DNA from: Fibrobacter sp.
GTDB lineage: Bacteria > Fibrobacterota > Fibrobacteria > Fibrobacterales > Fibrobacteraceae
Length of the DNA stretch: 64,000 nucleotides
Reading direction: 5' to 3'
Assembly: GCA_017412605.1 (NCBI GenBank)
Contig: JAFPWY010000003.1
Span: 124,001 to 188,000 of the forward strand
Shown: piece by piece, positions 8,623 to 17,484 of the stretch
How positions within the stretch are numbered: position 1 is the stretch's first letter
Layout of the letters: each line of letters begins with the position of its first letter
Made by a program: the position numbers and the translations under genes
The notes under the pieces: model-generated
Database searches by the model: none
What the model was told of the DNA's origin: nothing
Seen by the model: only the letters and a program-made list of their open reading frames with translations

Positions 8623-9762
8623 ATGAACGTTGAATTAAGTATAACCGAACAGTGCAATCTCCGATGTAGTTATTGCTATTATAGGGATTCCCATGCAAAA
8701 CGTTGCTCCGTAATGAGCGATGAGGTCATGGAGGCGACCGTTCGGTTGGCGTTCAAAAAAATCCTAAAATCTGGCGACGATTTTCTCAATATTACGTTTT
8801 TTGGCGGTGAACCGCTTTTGCGGATGGATTTCATCAAGAAAACGGTGAAGTTTACAAAAGCGTTAGTAAAAGAGAACTCGGCAAAATTGGATAAATCGTT
8901 CGAACTTTTTTTCACGGTTGATACGAATGGAACGTTGCTGACGGACGATATTGTCCGTTATTTGAAGAAAGAAAAGTTTAGGGTGACTGTATCCCTGGAT
9001 GGTCCCGAGAAAAAGCATAACATTGCAAGGGTGACGGCGAACGGAAAGGGGAGCTTTAGGGCTATCAAGCCTTATATTCCGACTTTAGTGGAAATGGGGG
9101 CCGGTGTGGTAAGCGTGCTTACCCAACAACATGTAAAGGGCTTCGCAGATTCCATAAAATGGCTTTTCAAGCAAGGTTTCAAGTATGTGGGCGTGGCTCA
9201 GGACTTTAACGGCAAATGGACCGGAAAAGACTTTGACGACTTGATCGTTGAATATGAAAAGTTGGCTCGCTTCTGGTTCCGTTCCAAGAAACAGCACATG
9301 GACATAAGTTTGGGCCTGATTCAAAACAAGGTGGATATGTCGATTTGGGGAATGCGCCAGAAAGAAACGGGCTGCTTCATAAACTCCCAAACGCTAGTTG
9401 TTGCTGCGAATGGTAACACATTCCCTTGTTCGCGGTTTATCTCCAGCCAAAAGAATGCACCCTATATCACGGGAAATGTTCTCGATGAGCAGAGTGGTGT
9501 GTATAAAGGTATTTTCCCAAAAAAAATTAGTCGTTTTATCAACAGCGACAGGAAGGAGTGTAGAGATTGTGCGATACGGTATCGCTGTCTTGCGCATGAA
9601 TGTGGATGCACTTCTTTTTACTCGACCGGATCGCTGGATAAGATTTCGCCGGAAGTTTGCACGCACGAAAGGATCTTATGTGCCATCTGCGACGAATATG
9701 CCGCAAAGCTGATTCGTGATTTTTCGGCGCAAAAAAGTTTTCCAACCAACCCTAAACCCTAA
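8623..9762 (+). CDS. Radical SAM/SPASM protein, putative peptide maturase
   Basis: A 379-residue radical SAM enzyme. The SAM-cluster motif CNLRCSYC (C11, C15, C18) is at the N-terminus, with FFGGEP and VDTNGTLL as the SAM-binding strands. The C-terminus has a SPASM-type cysteine set (GCFINSQ, FPCSRF, ECRDCAIRYRCLAHECGC, VCTHERILC) for auxiliary 4Fe-4S clusters, as in anSME and RiPP maturases. A 101-residue gene follows 14 bases downstream and is a candidate substrate. The 148-base upstream region is strongly AT-rich and the ATG has no ribosome-binding site. Base composition is more AT-rich than the flanking hem genes, suggesting later insertion. Confidence 0.82.
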   Translation: MNVELSITEQCNLRCSYCYYRDSHAKRCSVMSDEVMEATVRLAFKKILKSGDDFLNITFFGGEPLLRMDFIKKTVKFTKALVKENSAKLDKSFELFFTVDTNGTLLTDDIVRYLKKEKFRVTVSLDGPEKKHNIARVTANGKGSFRAIKPYIPTLVEMGAGVVSVLTQQHVKGFADSIKWLFKQGFKYVGVAQDFNGKWTGKDFDDLIVEYEKLARFWFRSKKQHMDISLGLIQNKVDMSIWGMRQKETGCFINSQTLVVAANGNTFPCSRFISSQKNAPYITGNVLDEQSGVYKGIFPKKISRFINSDRKECRDCAIRYRCLAHECGCTSFYSTGSLDKISPEVCTHERILCAICDEYAAKLIRDFSAQKSFPTNPKP

Positions 9763-9776
9763 CCAAAGAGGATAAC

Positions 9777-10082
9777 ATGGCTACAACAACTGCAAAAAAA
9801 GAAACATTGACACTTGCGACTAAGCAGTCCAAAGAAATGAAAGCGGCTTTGAAAGAGTTCTTTCCCGCTGAAGCCGTCGAATATTTGAAGGAGACGAAGA
9901 AGAGAAGACCTCGTCGTCCTTTTATTGAAGGTATTCCGTACCCTGGTCCGATTTACAAATCTGCTGTTTTGTCGGATGCCGTAAAGCAAAAGCTTCTGAC
10001 TGAAAGCGTTCGTTTTGAAAGAGCTCAGGCGGAGTTTTTTGATTGCATCGATAATCTTTTGACGATTAGCAGCAAGCTCTAG
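9777..10082 (+). CDS. Small protein beside radical SAM gene, possible RiPP precursor
   Basis: A 101-residue protein I do not recognise. It has a helical, lysine/glutamate-rich N-terminal half, then a basic and proline/tyrosine-rich stretch (KKRRPRRPFIEGIPYPGPIY, about residues 42-61), then a helical tail with a single cysteine. A good ribosome-binding site (AGAGGA) precedes the ATG and a strong terminator follows, so it is the last gene of a two-gene unit with the radical SAM enzyme. It could be the substrate, or a partner protein. It is not cysteine-rich. Confidence 0.7.
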   Translation: MATTTAKKETLTLATKQSKEMKAALKEFFPAEAVEYLKETKKRRPRRPFIEGIPYPGPIYKSAVLSDAVKQKLLTESVRFERAQAEFFDCIDNLLTISSKL

Positions 10083-10114
10083 TCTGTTGAAGTAAAATCT
10101 TCCTTGATGACAGC

Positions 10115-10153
10115 AAGGTCTTCCTTACGGGGAAGACCTTTTTTTTATTTTTT
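10115..10153 (+). terminator. Rho-independent terminator of the radical SAM operon
   Basis: Perfect 10-bp stem AAGGTCTTCC/GGAAGACCTT with loop TTACGG, followed by a run of T. It separates the radical SAM pair from hemL, whose ATG follows a few bases later. Confidence 0.93.
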
Positions 10154-10158
10154 TCATC

Positions 10159-11445
10159 ATGAACCACTCTCTTAGTGAAAAACTTTTTGCAGAAGCCAAG
10201 AACTTGATGCCGGGCGGCGTGAACAGCCCGGTGCGTGCATTTGGAAACGTGGGGGCGACTCCTCCGTTCATCGCCCGAGCGAAGGGCAGCCACATCTACG
10301 ATGTGGACGGTAACGATTACATCGATTACGTGGGTAGCTGGGGCCCGATGCTTTTGGGACACGCCCACGATGCCGTTGTCAAGGCTGTGGCCGAGACGGC
10401 GCAGAACGGCCTTAGTTTCGGTGCCCCGTGCGGGCTCGAATCCAAGCTGGCGAAACTCGTGATGGAGTTGGTGCCGAGCGTGGAGATGATCCGCATGGTG
10501 AACAGCGGGACCGAGGCTACGATGAGCGCCATCCGTGCCGCTCGCGGTTTTACCGGCCGCGACAAGATTGTGAAGTTTGAGGGCTGCTACCACGGCCATA
10601 GCGACAGCCTGCTCATCAAGGCGGGTTCGGGCATGCTCACGACGGGCAAGCCGAGCAGCAAGGGCGTTCCGGCCGACCTCGCAAAGTACACGCTCACGCT
10701 CCAGTACAACGACGTGTCGGGCGTGAAGGAACTCTTTGACAAGATCGGCGACGAGATTGCGGGCGTTATCGTGGAACCGGTGGCCGGCAACATGGGTGTC
10801 GTTCCCGCGAAGCCCGAATTTTTGCAGACGCTTTCCGCAGAAACCAAGAAGCACGGCGCACTTTTGATTGTGGATGAGGTCATGACGGGTTTCCGTGTGG
10901 GTATCCACTGTGCGCAGGGCCTGTATGGCATCAAGCCGGACTTGACGACATTTGGAAAGATTATCGGCGGCGGTATGCCGGTGGGCGCTTACGGCGGTCG
11001 GCTGGACGTGATGCAGCAGATTGCACCGCTCGGCGGCATCTATCAGGCGGGAACGCTTTCGGGCAACCCGGTCGCGATGGCTGCTGGGTTAACCACGATG
11101 CAGGAACTTGTGGCTCATCCCGAGTATTACACACATGCCGAAGCGATGACAACTCGCTTGCTTGACGGCCTCAAGGATGCGGCTAAGTCTGCTGGAATCC
11201 CGCTGGCTGTGAACCAGGTGGGGGCGATGGGCTGCGTGTTCTTTACCGAGGGCCCGGTGGAATGCTTCGCTGACGTGCAGAAGTCCGACCTGGAACTGTT
11301 CCGCAAGTATTTCCTCGGCATGCTCGACGAGGGTATTTACCTTGCCCCGAGCCAGTTCGAGGCAATCTTCGTGAGTGCCATGCATACAGAAAGCGACATC
11401 GACCGTACCGTCGATGCCGCAAGGAAAGTTTTCAAGACGCTTTAA
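10159..11445 (+). CDS. hemL: Glutamate-1-semialdehyde 2,1-aminomutase
   Basis: A 428-residue PLP-dependent aminomutase making 5-aminolevulinate from glutamate-1-semialdehyde (C5 pathway). Typical segments are [54 protein letters not shown] and the PLP-lysine segment [19 protein letters not shown]. No repeat insertions. The upstream 76 bases are mostly the terminator of the preceding operon, with the T-run ending just before the ATG, so the hemL promoter must overlap it or transcription reads through. Confidence 0.97.
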   Translation: MNHSLSEKLFAEAKNLMPGGVNSPVRAFGNVGATPPFIARAKGSHIYDVDGNDYIDYVGSWGPMLLGHAHDAVVKAVAETAQNGLSFGAPCGLESKLAKLVMELVPSVEMIRMVNSGTEATMSAIRAARGFTGRDKIVKFEGCYHGHSDSLLIKAGSGMLTTGKPSSKGVPADLAKYTLTLQYNDVSGVKELFDKIGDEIAGVIVEPVAGNMGVVPAKPEFLQTLSAETKKHGALLIVDEVMTGFRVGIHCAQGLYGIKPDLTTFGKIIGGGMPVGAYGGRLDVMQQIAPLGGIYQAGTLSGNPVAMAAGLTTMQELVAHPEYYTHAEAMTTRLLDGLKDAAKSAGIPLAVNQVGAMGCVFFTEGPVECFADVQKSDLELFRKYFLGMLDEGIYLAPSQFEAIFVSAMHTESDIDRTVDAARKVFKTL

Positions 11446-11450
11446 CGCCT

Positions 11451-13184
11451 TTATCCTTCTTGCTCTGAATTTGTTTCAGGGCTGGTTGTCGCTTCGGCGT
11501 TTTCGGCTTTTTCAGCATTCTGCGCTTCGGCGTCCTTGTCGCGGATGGTTGCGCGGCGGATTTTTCCGCTGATGGTCTTCGGCAGTTCCGTCACGAAGTC
11601 GATGATGCGCGGACTCTTGTAGCTTGCAGCAATCTTCTTGGTGAACAGCTGGATTTCCTTTGCGAGTTCTTTCGACGCCTCGTAGCCCTTCTGGAGCACG
11701 ATGGTCGCCTTGACAGCCTGACCGCGGTCCTTGTCCTCTACGCCCGTGACGGCCACTTCAAGCACGGCGGGGTGCTTGTGGATGACTTCTTCCACTTCGA
11801 AGGGGCTGATGCGGTAGCCGGAACTTTTGATGAGGTCGTCGTTACGGCCCACGAACCAGTAATATCCGTCTTTGTCGCGGGTGGCCGTGTCTCCCGTATG
11901 GTAGACGCCGCCCTCGAACACGCGTTCGGTGCGTTCCGGGTCGCGGTAGTAGCCGCCGAACATGCCGAAGGGCTTGCCCTGGTCAATCTTGATGATGAGT
12001 TCTCCGACTTCGTCGTCGGCGCAGGGGTTTCCTTCTGCGTTTACGATTTCCATGCGGTACCCCGGGGAGGGCTTGCCCATGGAGCCCGGGTGCGGCTCGC
12101 TGAAGCCGAAGTTGCCCGTGGTGAGCGTGAGTTCGGTCTGGCCGTAGCCTTCCTGCATGCGGATGCCTGTCTGCTCGTAGAACTTGTTGTAAATGTCCAC
12201 GTTCAGGGCTTCGCCGGCGGTGGTGCAGTACTGTAAGCTCGAAAGGTCGTACTTGCCGATGCCGTGCTGCAATATGTAGCGGTAGACGGTGGGCGGGGCG
12301 CAGAATGTGGTCACCTTGTATTCTGCCATCTTCTCGAGCAACTTGCCGGGGATGAAAACCTTCATGTCGTAGGTGAACACGGCAGAACCGGCAATCCACT
12401 GCCCGTAAATCTTGCCCCAGAGCGCCTTGGCCCAGCCGGTCTCGGCGACGGTCAAGTGGCGGCCCCCGTCAACCACGTGCTGCCAGTATTTGGCGGTCAC
12501 GATATGGCCGAGCGGGTAGGTGAAGGTGTGTGCCACCATCTTCGGGTTCGAACTCGTTCCGCTCGTGAAGTACACGATCATGATGTCATCGTTCTTGATG
12601 GCGTCTTCGCCGGTGGGGCGTTCGAATTTGGCCGGGAAAATTTCGTAGTCGTCGTAGAAGCTTATCCAGTTCTGGCGAGCCGTCTGGCCGACCGTCACGA
12701 GCTTTTCTACGGACGAGCATTTGGATTTCGCCTTGTCGATTTCCTTTTGCAGGGTCGGTTCGTCGTATGTGACGATCATCTTGACTTCGGCCGCGTTGAA
12801 GCGGTATTCCAGGTCTTCGGCGGCGAGCATGTTCGTTGCCGGGATGGCGATGGCGCCGATGCGGTGGAGCGCAAGCAGGAAGAACCAGAATTCGTAGCGG
12901 CGGCGAAGGATGAGCATCACGCGGTCGCCCTTCTTGATTCCCTGTTCGATAAGGAAGTTCGCTGTACGCTGTGAGGCGAGCGAGAGGTCCTTGAACGTGA
13001 AAATGTGGCTTTCGTCGTTGTCGTCGCACCACACTAACGCTTCGCGCTTGGGTTCCGTCTTCGCGTATTCATCGACCACGTCGTAGGCGAAGTTGAAATT
13101 TTCCGGGATGGAAATCTTAAAATTCTTGTAAAGGTCCTCGTAAGACTCGTAATCTATGCGGGAGAGAAACTTGTTGAGTATCAT
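11451..13184 (-). CDS. AMP-forming acyl-CoA synthetase (medium-chain ACSM-like)
   Basis: A 577-residue ANL-superfamily enzyme that activates a carboxylic acid to its acyl-CoA through an acyl-AMP. Motifs: VYFTSGTSSNPKMV (phosphate loop), EGYGQTELT, the hinge segment YWFVGRNDDLIKSSGYRISP and the catalytic lysine in PKTISGKIRRATIR. Spacing fits the medium-chain acyl-CoA synthetase group more than acetyl-CoA synthetase. The last 25 residues are a low-complexity Ala/Glu/Asn tail rich in AE repeats. It is the last gene of the fabF-fabV operon, 25 bases after the DUF2334 gene, and converges with hemL. Confidence 0.88.
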   Translation of the reverse strand: MILNKFLSRIDYESYEDLYKNFKISIPENFNFAYDVVDEYAKTEPKREALVWCDDNDESHIFTFKDLSLASQRTANFLIEQGIKKGDRVMLILRRRYEFWFFLLALHRIGAIAIPATNMLAAEDLEYRFNAAEVKMIVTYDEPTLQKEIDKAKSKCSSVEKLVTVGQTARQNWISFYDDYEIFPAKFERPTGEDAIKNDDIMIVYFTSGTSSNPKMVAHTFTYPLGHIVTAKYWQHVVDGGRHLTVAETGWAKALWGKIYGQWIAGSAVFTYDMKVFIPGKLLEKMAEYKVTTFCAPPTVYRYILQHGIGKYDLSSLQYCTTAGEALNVDIYNKFYEQTGIRMQEGYGQTELTLTTGNFGFSEPHPGSMGKPSPGYRMEIVNAEGNPCADDEVGELIIKIDQGKPFGMFGGYYRDPERTERVFEGGVYHTGDTATRDKDGYYWFVGRNDDLIKSSGYRISPFEVEEVIHKHPAVLEVAVTGVEDKDRGQAVKATIVLQKGYEASKELAKEIQLFTKKIAASYKSPRIIDFVTELPKTISGKIRRATIRDKDAEAQNAEKAENAEATTSPETNSEQEG

Positions 13185-13209
13185 GTCTTGAATCCAGTGA
13201 TGACGGGTC

Positions 13210-13980
13210 TTACAGATCCCTGTACATGATTTTTTCGCGCATGGTGGAGGTGTAGCGCACCATGTTCAAAATTCGTTTTTCACCGATGGTCCTAAAATCC
13301 TTGTCGTGGAAAACCAGCCGGTGTACGCCACCCGGCAGGAGCATCTTGAGGCAGGCGTATGTCTGCGCAATACCGAGAAGCGGGGTCGGGATGATGGAAA
13401 AACTCAGTGTCCCGGAGCCGGTCTTCTTTGTCTTTCCGTCCACCTTCTGGTAGATGCCGTGGTAGTCCTCGTAGTAGTCGAAGATTTCCAGGGCCTGTTC
13501 CTTGAGGAACTTGTTCCCGAACCAGATGGGCGGGATGAATCCGGAGGGCTTTCCTGTGCCGTGTGCTTTCCACAGGGCGAGGCTCCTCTTGAGGAGAGCC
13601 TGCGTGAAGCGTTCGTCAAGGCCTGCGAACTCGGCTTCGTTGTTGGAAATCCAGAGGGCGATTTTGCCCTGGAGGCTGCGCTTGAGGGAAAGGTCCGCGC
13701 GGTGACGGGCCCCGTGGAGCATAATCTCGTAACCCTCGTTCACGAACTTCTCGAGTTCTTCGCGGAACTGTTCCGCCTCGGATTCCGGTGCGGCCCCGAA
13801 AGACGGAATGACGGCGATGCTGATGGGGGAGCCTGCGGCGTCCGCAATCTTCCTAATTTGGTTGCGCGTCCTCTTGAAGTTCAGTACGCTAAAGCTGTGG
13901 TAGCACAGGATGAATTTCTTCTTCTTGCGGGAGCTCTCTTCGGCTGCCTGGATGTCGGCGATGTCCTTGTTGTGTTCCAT
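13210..13980 (-). CDS. DUF2334-like polysaccharide deacetylase-fold protein
   Basis: A 256-residue protein with the NodB/DUF2334 layout: KFILCYHSFSVLNF near the start, ISIAVIPSFGAAP, then EIMLHGARHRADLS holding the metal-type histidines. It lacks a signal peptide, so it is cytoplasmic, and the substrate is unknown. It lies in a lipid operon between a 42-residue membrane microprotein and an acyl-CoA synthetase, hinting at work on a lipid-linked or acylated sugar. Function is inferred from fold only. Confidence 0.68.
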   Translation of the reverse strand: MEHNKDIADIQAAEESSRKKKKFILCYHSFSVLNFKRTRNQIRKIADAAGSPISIAVIPSFGAAPESEAEQFREELEKFVNEGYEIMLHGARHRADLSLKRSLQGKIALWISNNEAEFAGLDERFTQALLKRSLALWKAHGTGKPSGFIPPIWFGNKFLKEQALEIFDYYEDYHGIYQKVDGKTKKTGSGTLSFSIIPTPLLGIAQTYACLKMLLPGGVHRLVFHDKDFRTIGEKRILNMVRYTSTMREKIMYRDL

Positions 13981-13992
13981 GGAAAGCCTCGA

Positions 13993-14121
13993 TTAATTGT
14001 CGTTGTCCGAAGAAAAATGCTCTTCTTCGAGCTTCTGGGAAATAAAAAGGTGGTAGAAGAAAAACAAGATGACTGTCAGTGCAGATATCTTGAGCCATGA
14101 TTTGAACAGCCAATCGGACAT
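13993..14121 (-). CDS. 42-residue single-pass membrane microprotein
   Basis: A short gene starting MSDWLFKSWLKISALTVILF, with one hydrophobic helix (about residues 10-27) and an acidic tail ending SSDNDN. A strong ribosome-binding site GAAGGAGCG lies six bases before the ATG, and the stop is 12 bases before the DUF2334 gene, so the frame is well supported as part of the fabF-fabV operon. I do not recognise a family. It could be an accessory subunit or regulator of a neighbouring enzyme at the membrane. Confidence 0.72.
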   Translation of the reverse strand: MSDWLFKSWLKISALTVILFFFYHLFISQKLEEEHFSSDNDN

Positions 14122-14191
14122 ACGACGCTCCTTCGCACGGCATTGTGCTTTTTCATAAAAATACATTTTTTAGACGAAAAAAATGTAAATG

Positions 14192-15397
14192 CTAGATTCT
14201 TTCTACGGATTCAACATCGGCGGTGTAGTCCACCCCTTCGATATCAAATCCGTTGGTGGCGAGGAAATCGTGGCGGTAGCCCTTGAAGTCGCCTATTTGG
14301 GCGAAGTTTTCTTGCGTGATGGTTGCCATGCGCTTCTTGACTTCGTTCTGGACTTTCGGGGCCATTTCGAGATCGTCGATGCGGATGAGCCCGTTTTCGT
14401 CGATGGGGACGGAGGCGCCTGTGTAGAGGCGTTCGGCAAAGAGCCGTTCCATCTGCTCGAGGCCGCTTTCGTGGGTTCCTTGCCCCTTCATGACCTTGAA
14501 GAGAACGGAGAGATATAGCGGAATAATGGGGATAATCGCGCTGGATCGGGTTACGATAGCCTTGTTTACGGAGACGTAAGCCTCGCCGTTGAGGTTGGCT
14601 TTGAGCTCCTTGTTCAATTCCGTTGCCGTCATTTCGAGGTGCTTCTTGGCGTTGCCGATCGTTCCTTCTCGATAGATGGCATGGGTGAGTGGGGGGCCGA
14701 TGTAGGAGTAGGCGACCGTCTTTACGCCTTCGGCGAGAACGCCCGCCGCGGCGAGTTGCCTGGTCCAAAGCGCCCAGTCCTCGCCGCCCCTCACCTTGAC
14801 GGTGTTGGCCGCCTCTTCGGCGGTGGCGGGCTCTGCGCTGATGGTGCTTATCTTGCCGGTCATGCAGTCGATGGTTTCGCCGGTAAAGGGCTCTCCGATG
14901 GGCTTGGTTGCGCTGCGGTAGAGTTCGCCCGAATCCGGGTCTACGCGCACGGCCGAGGCTATGCTGTAAATGACGAGGTCAATTTTTTTGCCCATTTTTT
15001 GCGCGGCCTCGATGACCTGCTTGCGCGTTGCATGGGAGAAGGCGTCTCCATTGATCGTGAGGGAATTGAGGCCGGCCGTTTTTGCTTCGCTGTCGAAAGC
15101 CTTGTTGTTGTACCAGCCAGGTGTGCCGCTTATTTGGGTTGGCGAGTCGCTTCCTTCTTTTTCGAAGGAAACTCCGATGGTCGTTGCCCCGAATCCGAAT
15201 GCGGCGACAATACGGCTGGCCAGTCCGTAGCCGGAGGAACATCCGATAATGAGTGCGGTATGGGGGGCGTCCTTGGGGGTGCCCTGTTTGGCTCTCCATT
15301 CCTGGACAGCCTTGATTTGACGGCGTATGGCAACGGCACACCCTGTCGGGTGCGCGTTGACGCATATGTTATTCCGAATTAAAGGCTGAATAATCAT
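14192..15397 (-). CDS. fabV: NADH-dependent trans-2-enoyl reductase FabV
   Basis: A 401-residue FabV-type enoyl-ACP/enoyl-CoA reductase, which performs the last reduction of fatty-acid elongation. It begins MIIQPLIRNNICVNAHPTGC, has the nucleotide-binding GCSSGYGLASRIVAAFGFGA, and the FabV active-site pattern Y-x8-K in YSYIGPPLTHAIYREGTIG NAKK. Length is exactly that of the family. An AGGAGG site precedes the ATG. It follows fabF by 29 bases. No FabI or FabK is seen in the window, so FabV may be the main enoyl reductase; this family is known to be triclosan-tolerant. Confidence 0.94.
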   Translation of the reverse strand: MIIQPLIRNNICVNAHPTGCAVAIRRQIKAVQEWRAKQGTPKDAPHTALIIGCSSGYGLASRIVAAFGFGATTIGVSFEKEGSDSPTQISGTPGWYNNKAFDSEAKTAGLNSLTINGDAFSHATRKQVIEAAQKMGKKIDLVIYSIASAVRVDPDSGELYRSATKPIGEPFTGETIDCMTGKISTISAEPATAEEAANTVKVRGGEDWALWTRQLAAAGVLAEGVKTVAYSYIGPPLTHAIYREGTIGNAKKHLEMTATELNKELKANLNGEAYVSVNKAIVTRSSAIIPIIPLYLSVLFKVMKGQGTHESGLEQMERLFAERLYTGASVPIDENGLIRIDDLEMAPKVQNEVKKRMATITQENFAQIGDFKGYRHDFLATNGFDIEGVDYTADVESVERI

Positions 15398-15426
15398 TTT
15401 CCCCCTCCTAATTTTTTACAAGGCCC

Positions 15427-16677
15427 CTATTCCTTGTATTTCCTGATGACGACGATGCCGTTATGTCCGCCGAAACCGAGGGATGCCGATACGGCAACGT
15501 CTATGTTGCCTTCGACGCCCTTGTGCGGTACGTAGTCGAGGTCGCATTCCTCGTCGGGGTTGTCGAGGTTGATTGTCGCCGGGAAGAACGAGTCGCGGAT
15601 GGCGAGTGTCGAGATCATGGCCTCGATGACGCCGGCGGCGCCCACGCAGTGGCCGGTCATGCTCTTGGTGCTCGACACCTTGATCTTGTAGGCGTGCTCG
15701 CCCAGAGCGATTTTCAGCATCTGGGTTTCCGTGAGGTCGTTCAGGTGGGTGGACGTGCCGTGAGCGTTGTAGTAGTCCACGTCGGTCGGAGCAATTCCTG
15801 CATCCTTCATGGCGCGGATCATGGCTTTGGCACAAGTTTCTCCGCCCGGGCGGGGGCTCGTGATGTGGTAGGCATCGGCAGATGCGCCGTAGCCTGCGAG
15901 TTCTGCGTAAATCTTGGCACCGCGGGCCTTCGCGTGTTCGAGTTCTTCGAGCACCAGCACTGCACCGCCTTCGCCCATGACAAAGCCGCTACGGTCTTTG
16001 TCGAATGGGCGCGACGCCTTTTCGGGGTCGTCGTTGAACTTGTCGGTGAGGGCGTGCATGCCCGCGAAGCTCTTGATGGAATATTCGGTAATCCCGCTCT
16101 CGGATCCGCCGGCGAGGCACACGTCCAGGCGGCCCGAGCGGATGGAATCCAGGGCGACCCCGATGGCGTCGGTGCCGGAGGCACAGGCGGTGCAGATCGT
16201 GTGGGCCTGCCCGGTAATGCCTAAGGCTATGGAGACGTTCGCGCACGCCTCGTTCGGGATGAGTTCGGGCATAGCGAGCGGGGAAACCCTGCGCTTGCCG
16301 CCTTCGATATACTTATTATAGGTCTCGTCGAGAATGTCCATGCCGGCAAGGCCGTTCCCGGCCACGATTCCGGTGGTGTCTTCGGCCAGCTGTTCGCGGG
16401 TGAGTCCCGCATCCTTGACTGCCTCGTTCGCGGCTCCGACCAGGAACTGGGTGAAGCGGGCCATGCGGCGGGCTTCCTTCGGGTCGATTCCGTGTTCTTC
16501 GGGCTTAAAATCCTTGACTTCTGCAGCAATCTTAACCGGGCAGTTGCTCGCATCGAACTGCGTGATGGGTCCGATGCCGCTCTTGCCCTCTCGTATGGCG
16601 CTCCAGATATCGGGTACGGTCTTTCCGACTGGAGTGATCGCGCCCATGCCAGTAATTACAATTCTTCTCTTGTTCAT
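15427..16677 (-). CDS. fabF: Beta-ketoacyl-ACP synthase II
   Basis: A 416-residue condensing enzyme of fatty-acid elongation. The catalytic triad is C165 in ICTACASGTDAIG and the histidines in YNAHGTSTHLNDLTE and STKSMTGHCVGAAG. The start MNKRRIVITGMGAITPVG is the FabF signature. AAGGA lies just before the ATG, and TATCTT on the minus strand at about 16694-16699 could be its -10. First gene of the lipid operon. Confidence 0.96.
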   Translation of the reverse strand: MNKRRIVITGMGAITPVGKTVPDIWSAIREGKSGIGPITQFDASNCPVKIAAEVKDFKPEEHGIDPKEARRMARFTQFLVGAANEAVKDAGLTREQLAEDTTGIVAGNGLAGMDILDETYNKYIEGGKRRVSPLAMPELIPNEACANVSIALGITGQAHTICTACASGTDAIGVALDSIRSGRLDVCLAGGSESGITEYSIKSFAGMHALTDKFNDDPEKASRPFDKDRSGFVMGEGGAVLVLEELEHAKARGAKIYAELAGYGASADAYHITSPRPGGETCAKAMIRAMKDAGIAPTDVDYYNAHGTSTHLNDLTETQMLKIALGEHAYKIKVSSTKSMTGHCVGAAGVIEAMISTLAIRDSFFPATINLDNPDEECDLDYVPHKGVEGNIDVAVSASLGFGGHNGIVVIRKYKE

Positions 16678-16831
16678 AAGATCCTTTTTTTGGGGGTAAA
16701 GATAGTTTTTTATCTATGAACCATTAATACATTGCCCAAAATCGTGACCAAAAAGTATTATGTAATAAAAAAGAAGTGTTTCTGTAATATTATAACTTTT
16801 TTTTCCTGCTTTTAACAAGAAAAAGAAAAAA

Positions 16832-16860
16832 TTTGTGCTTTTAGGCTTTTTTTCTATTTT
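16832..16860 (+). promoter_or_regulatory. Putative promoter of the DUF2238 gene (leaderless)
   Basis: TTTGTG (16832-16837), 17 bases, TATTTT (16855-16860), then six bases to the ATG at 16867. No ribosome-binding site is present, so the message would be leaderless. The -35 match is partial. Confidence 0.5.
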
Positions 16861-16866
16861 TGTGGC

Positions 16867-17478
16867 ATGAAAGATATTCCCAAATCCCACCTTGTCCTGC
16901 TTGTACTTGTCATTTCGACGATTCTTTGGTCCGGTATCGGGGTTGTCGATACCTATTTGACCTGGGTCCTGGAGGCTGCTCCCGCACTTGTCGGGCTTCT
17001 CGTCCTCTTGCTGACGTACAATAAATTCCGGATGCCCACGTACCTTTATGCCCTGATGGCGTTCCACATGGCTGTCCTTCTGGTGGGGGCGCACTATTCG
17101 TATGCGAAGGTTCCGCTCGGTTTCTGGATGGAGGACTGGTTCGGCTTTACGCGCAACAATTACGATAAGATTGGGCATTTCATGCAAGGTTTTACCCCGG
17201 CGCTCTTGACCATAGAGCTTTTGCGCCGAACAACTCCGCTCCGGACTACAGGCTGGACCGTTTTCTTGGCAATCTGCGTTGCCGAGGCGATTTCCGCGCT
17301 TTACGAGATTATCGAGTGGCTCGCGTCTTTGAGCAATCCGACCGATACGGAGGCTTTTTTGGGCACGCAGGGCTACATTTGGGATACCCAGTCAGACATG
17401 TTCATGTGTCTCATCGGAGCCACCCTTGCCGTTATCCTTTGGGTTTTGTTCCGTCGTAAGGATGTTGTTGGCCAGTAA
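16867..17478 (+). CDS. DUF2238/YjdF-family inner-membrane protein
   Basis: A 203-residue integral membrane protein with about six hydrophobic segments, matching the YjdF/DUF2238 family. The conserved parts are the FTRNNYDKIGHFMQGF segment, the helix holding EAISALYEIIEWLASL and the late GTQGYIWDTQSDMFMCLIGA. Function in the family is unknown. It is divergent from fabF and converges with the thioredoxin-like gene, six bases away. Confidence 0.82.
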   Translation: MKDIPKSHLVLLVLVISTILWSGIGVVDTYLTWVLEAAPALVGLLVLLLTYNKFRMPTYLYALMAFHMAVLLVGAHYSYAKVPLGFWMEDWFGFTRNNYDKIGHFMQGFTPALLTIELLRRTTPLRTTGWTVFLAICVAEAISALYEIIEWLASLSNPTDTEAFLGTQGYIWDTQSDMFMCLIGATLAVILWVLFRRKDVVGQ

Positions 17479-17484
17479 ATGGAC

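Noticed and set aside
8615-8625. TATAAT directly at the radical SAM start codon as its promoter
   Set aside because: The hexamer overlaps the ATG, so it could not drive a message that includes that start codon. The true promoter must be further upstream in the AT-rich gap.
8623-10082. Assigning the radical SAM pair to a cysteine-rich (FibroRumin-like) peptide system
   Set aside because: The 101-residue partner has only one cysteine, so it does not fit a cysteine-rich precursor.
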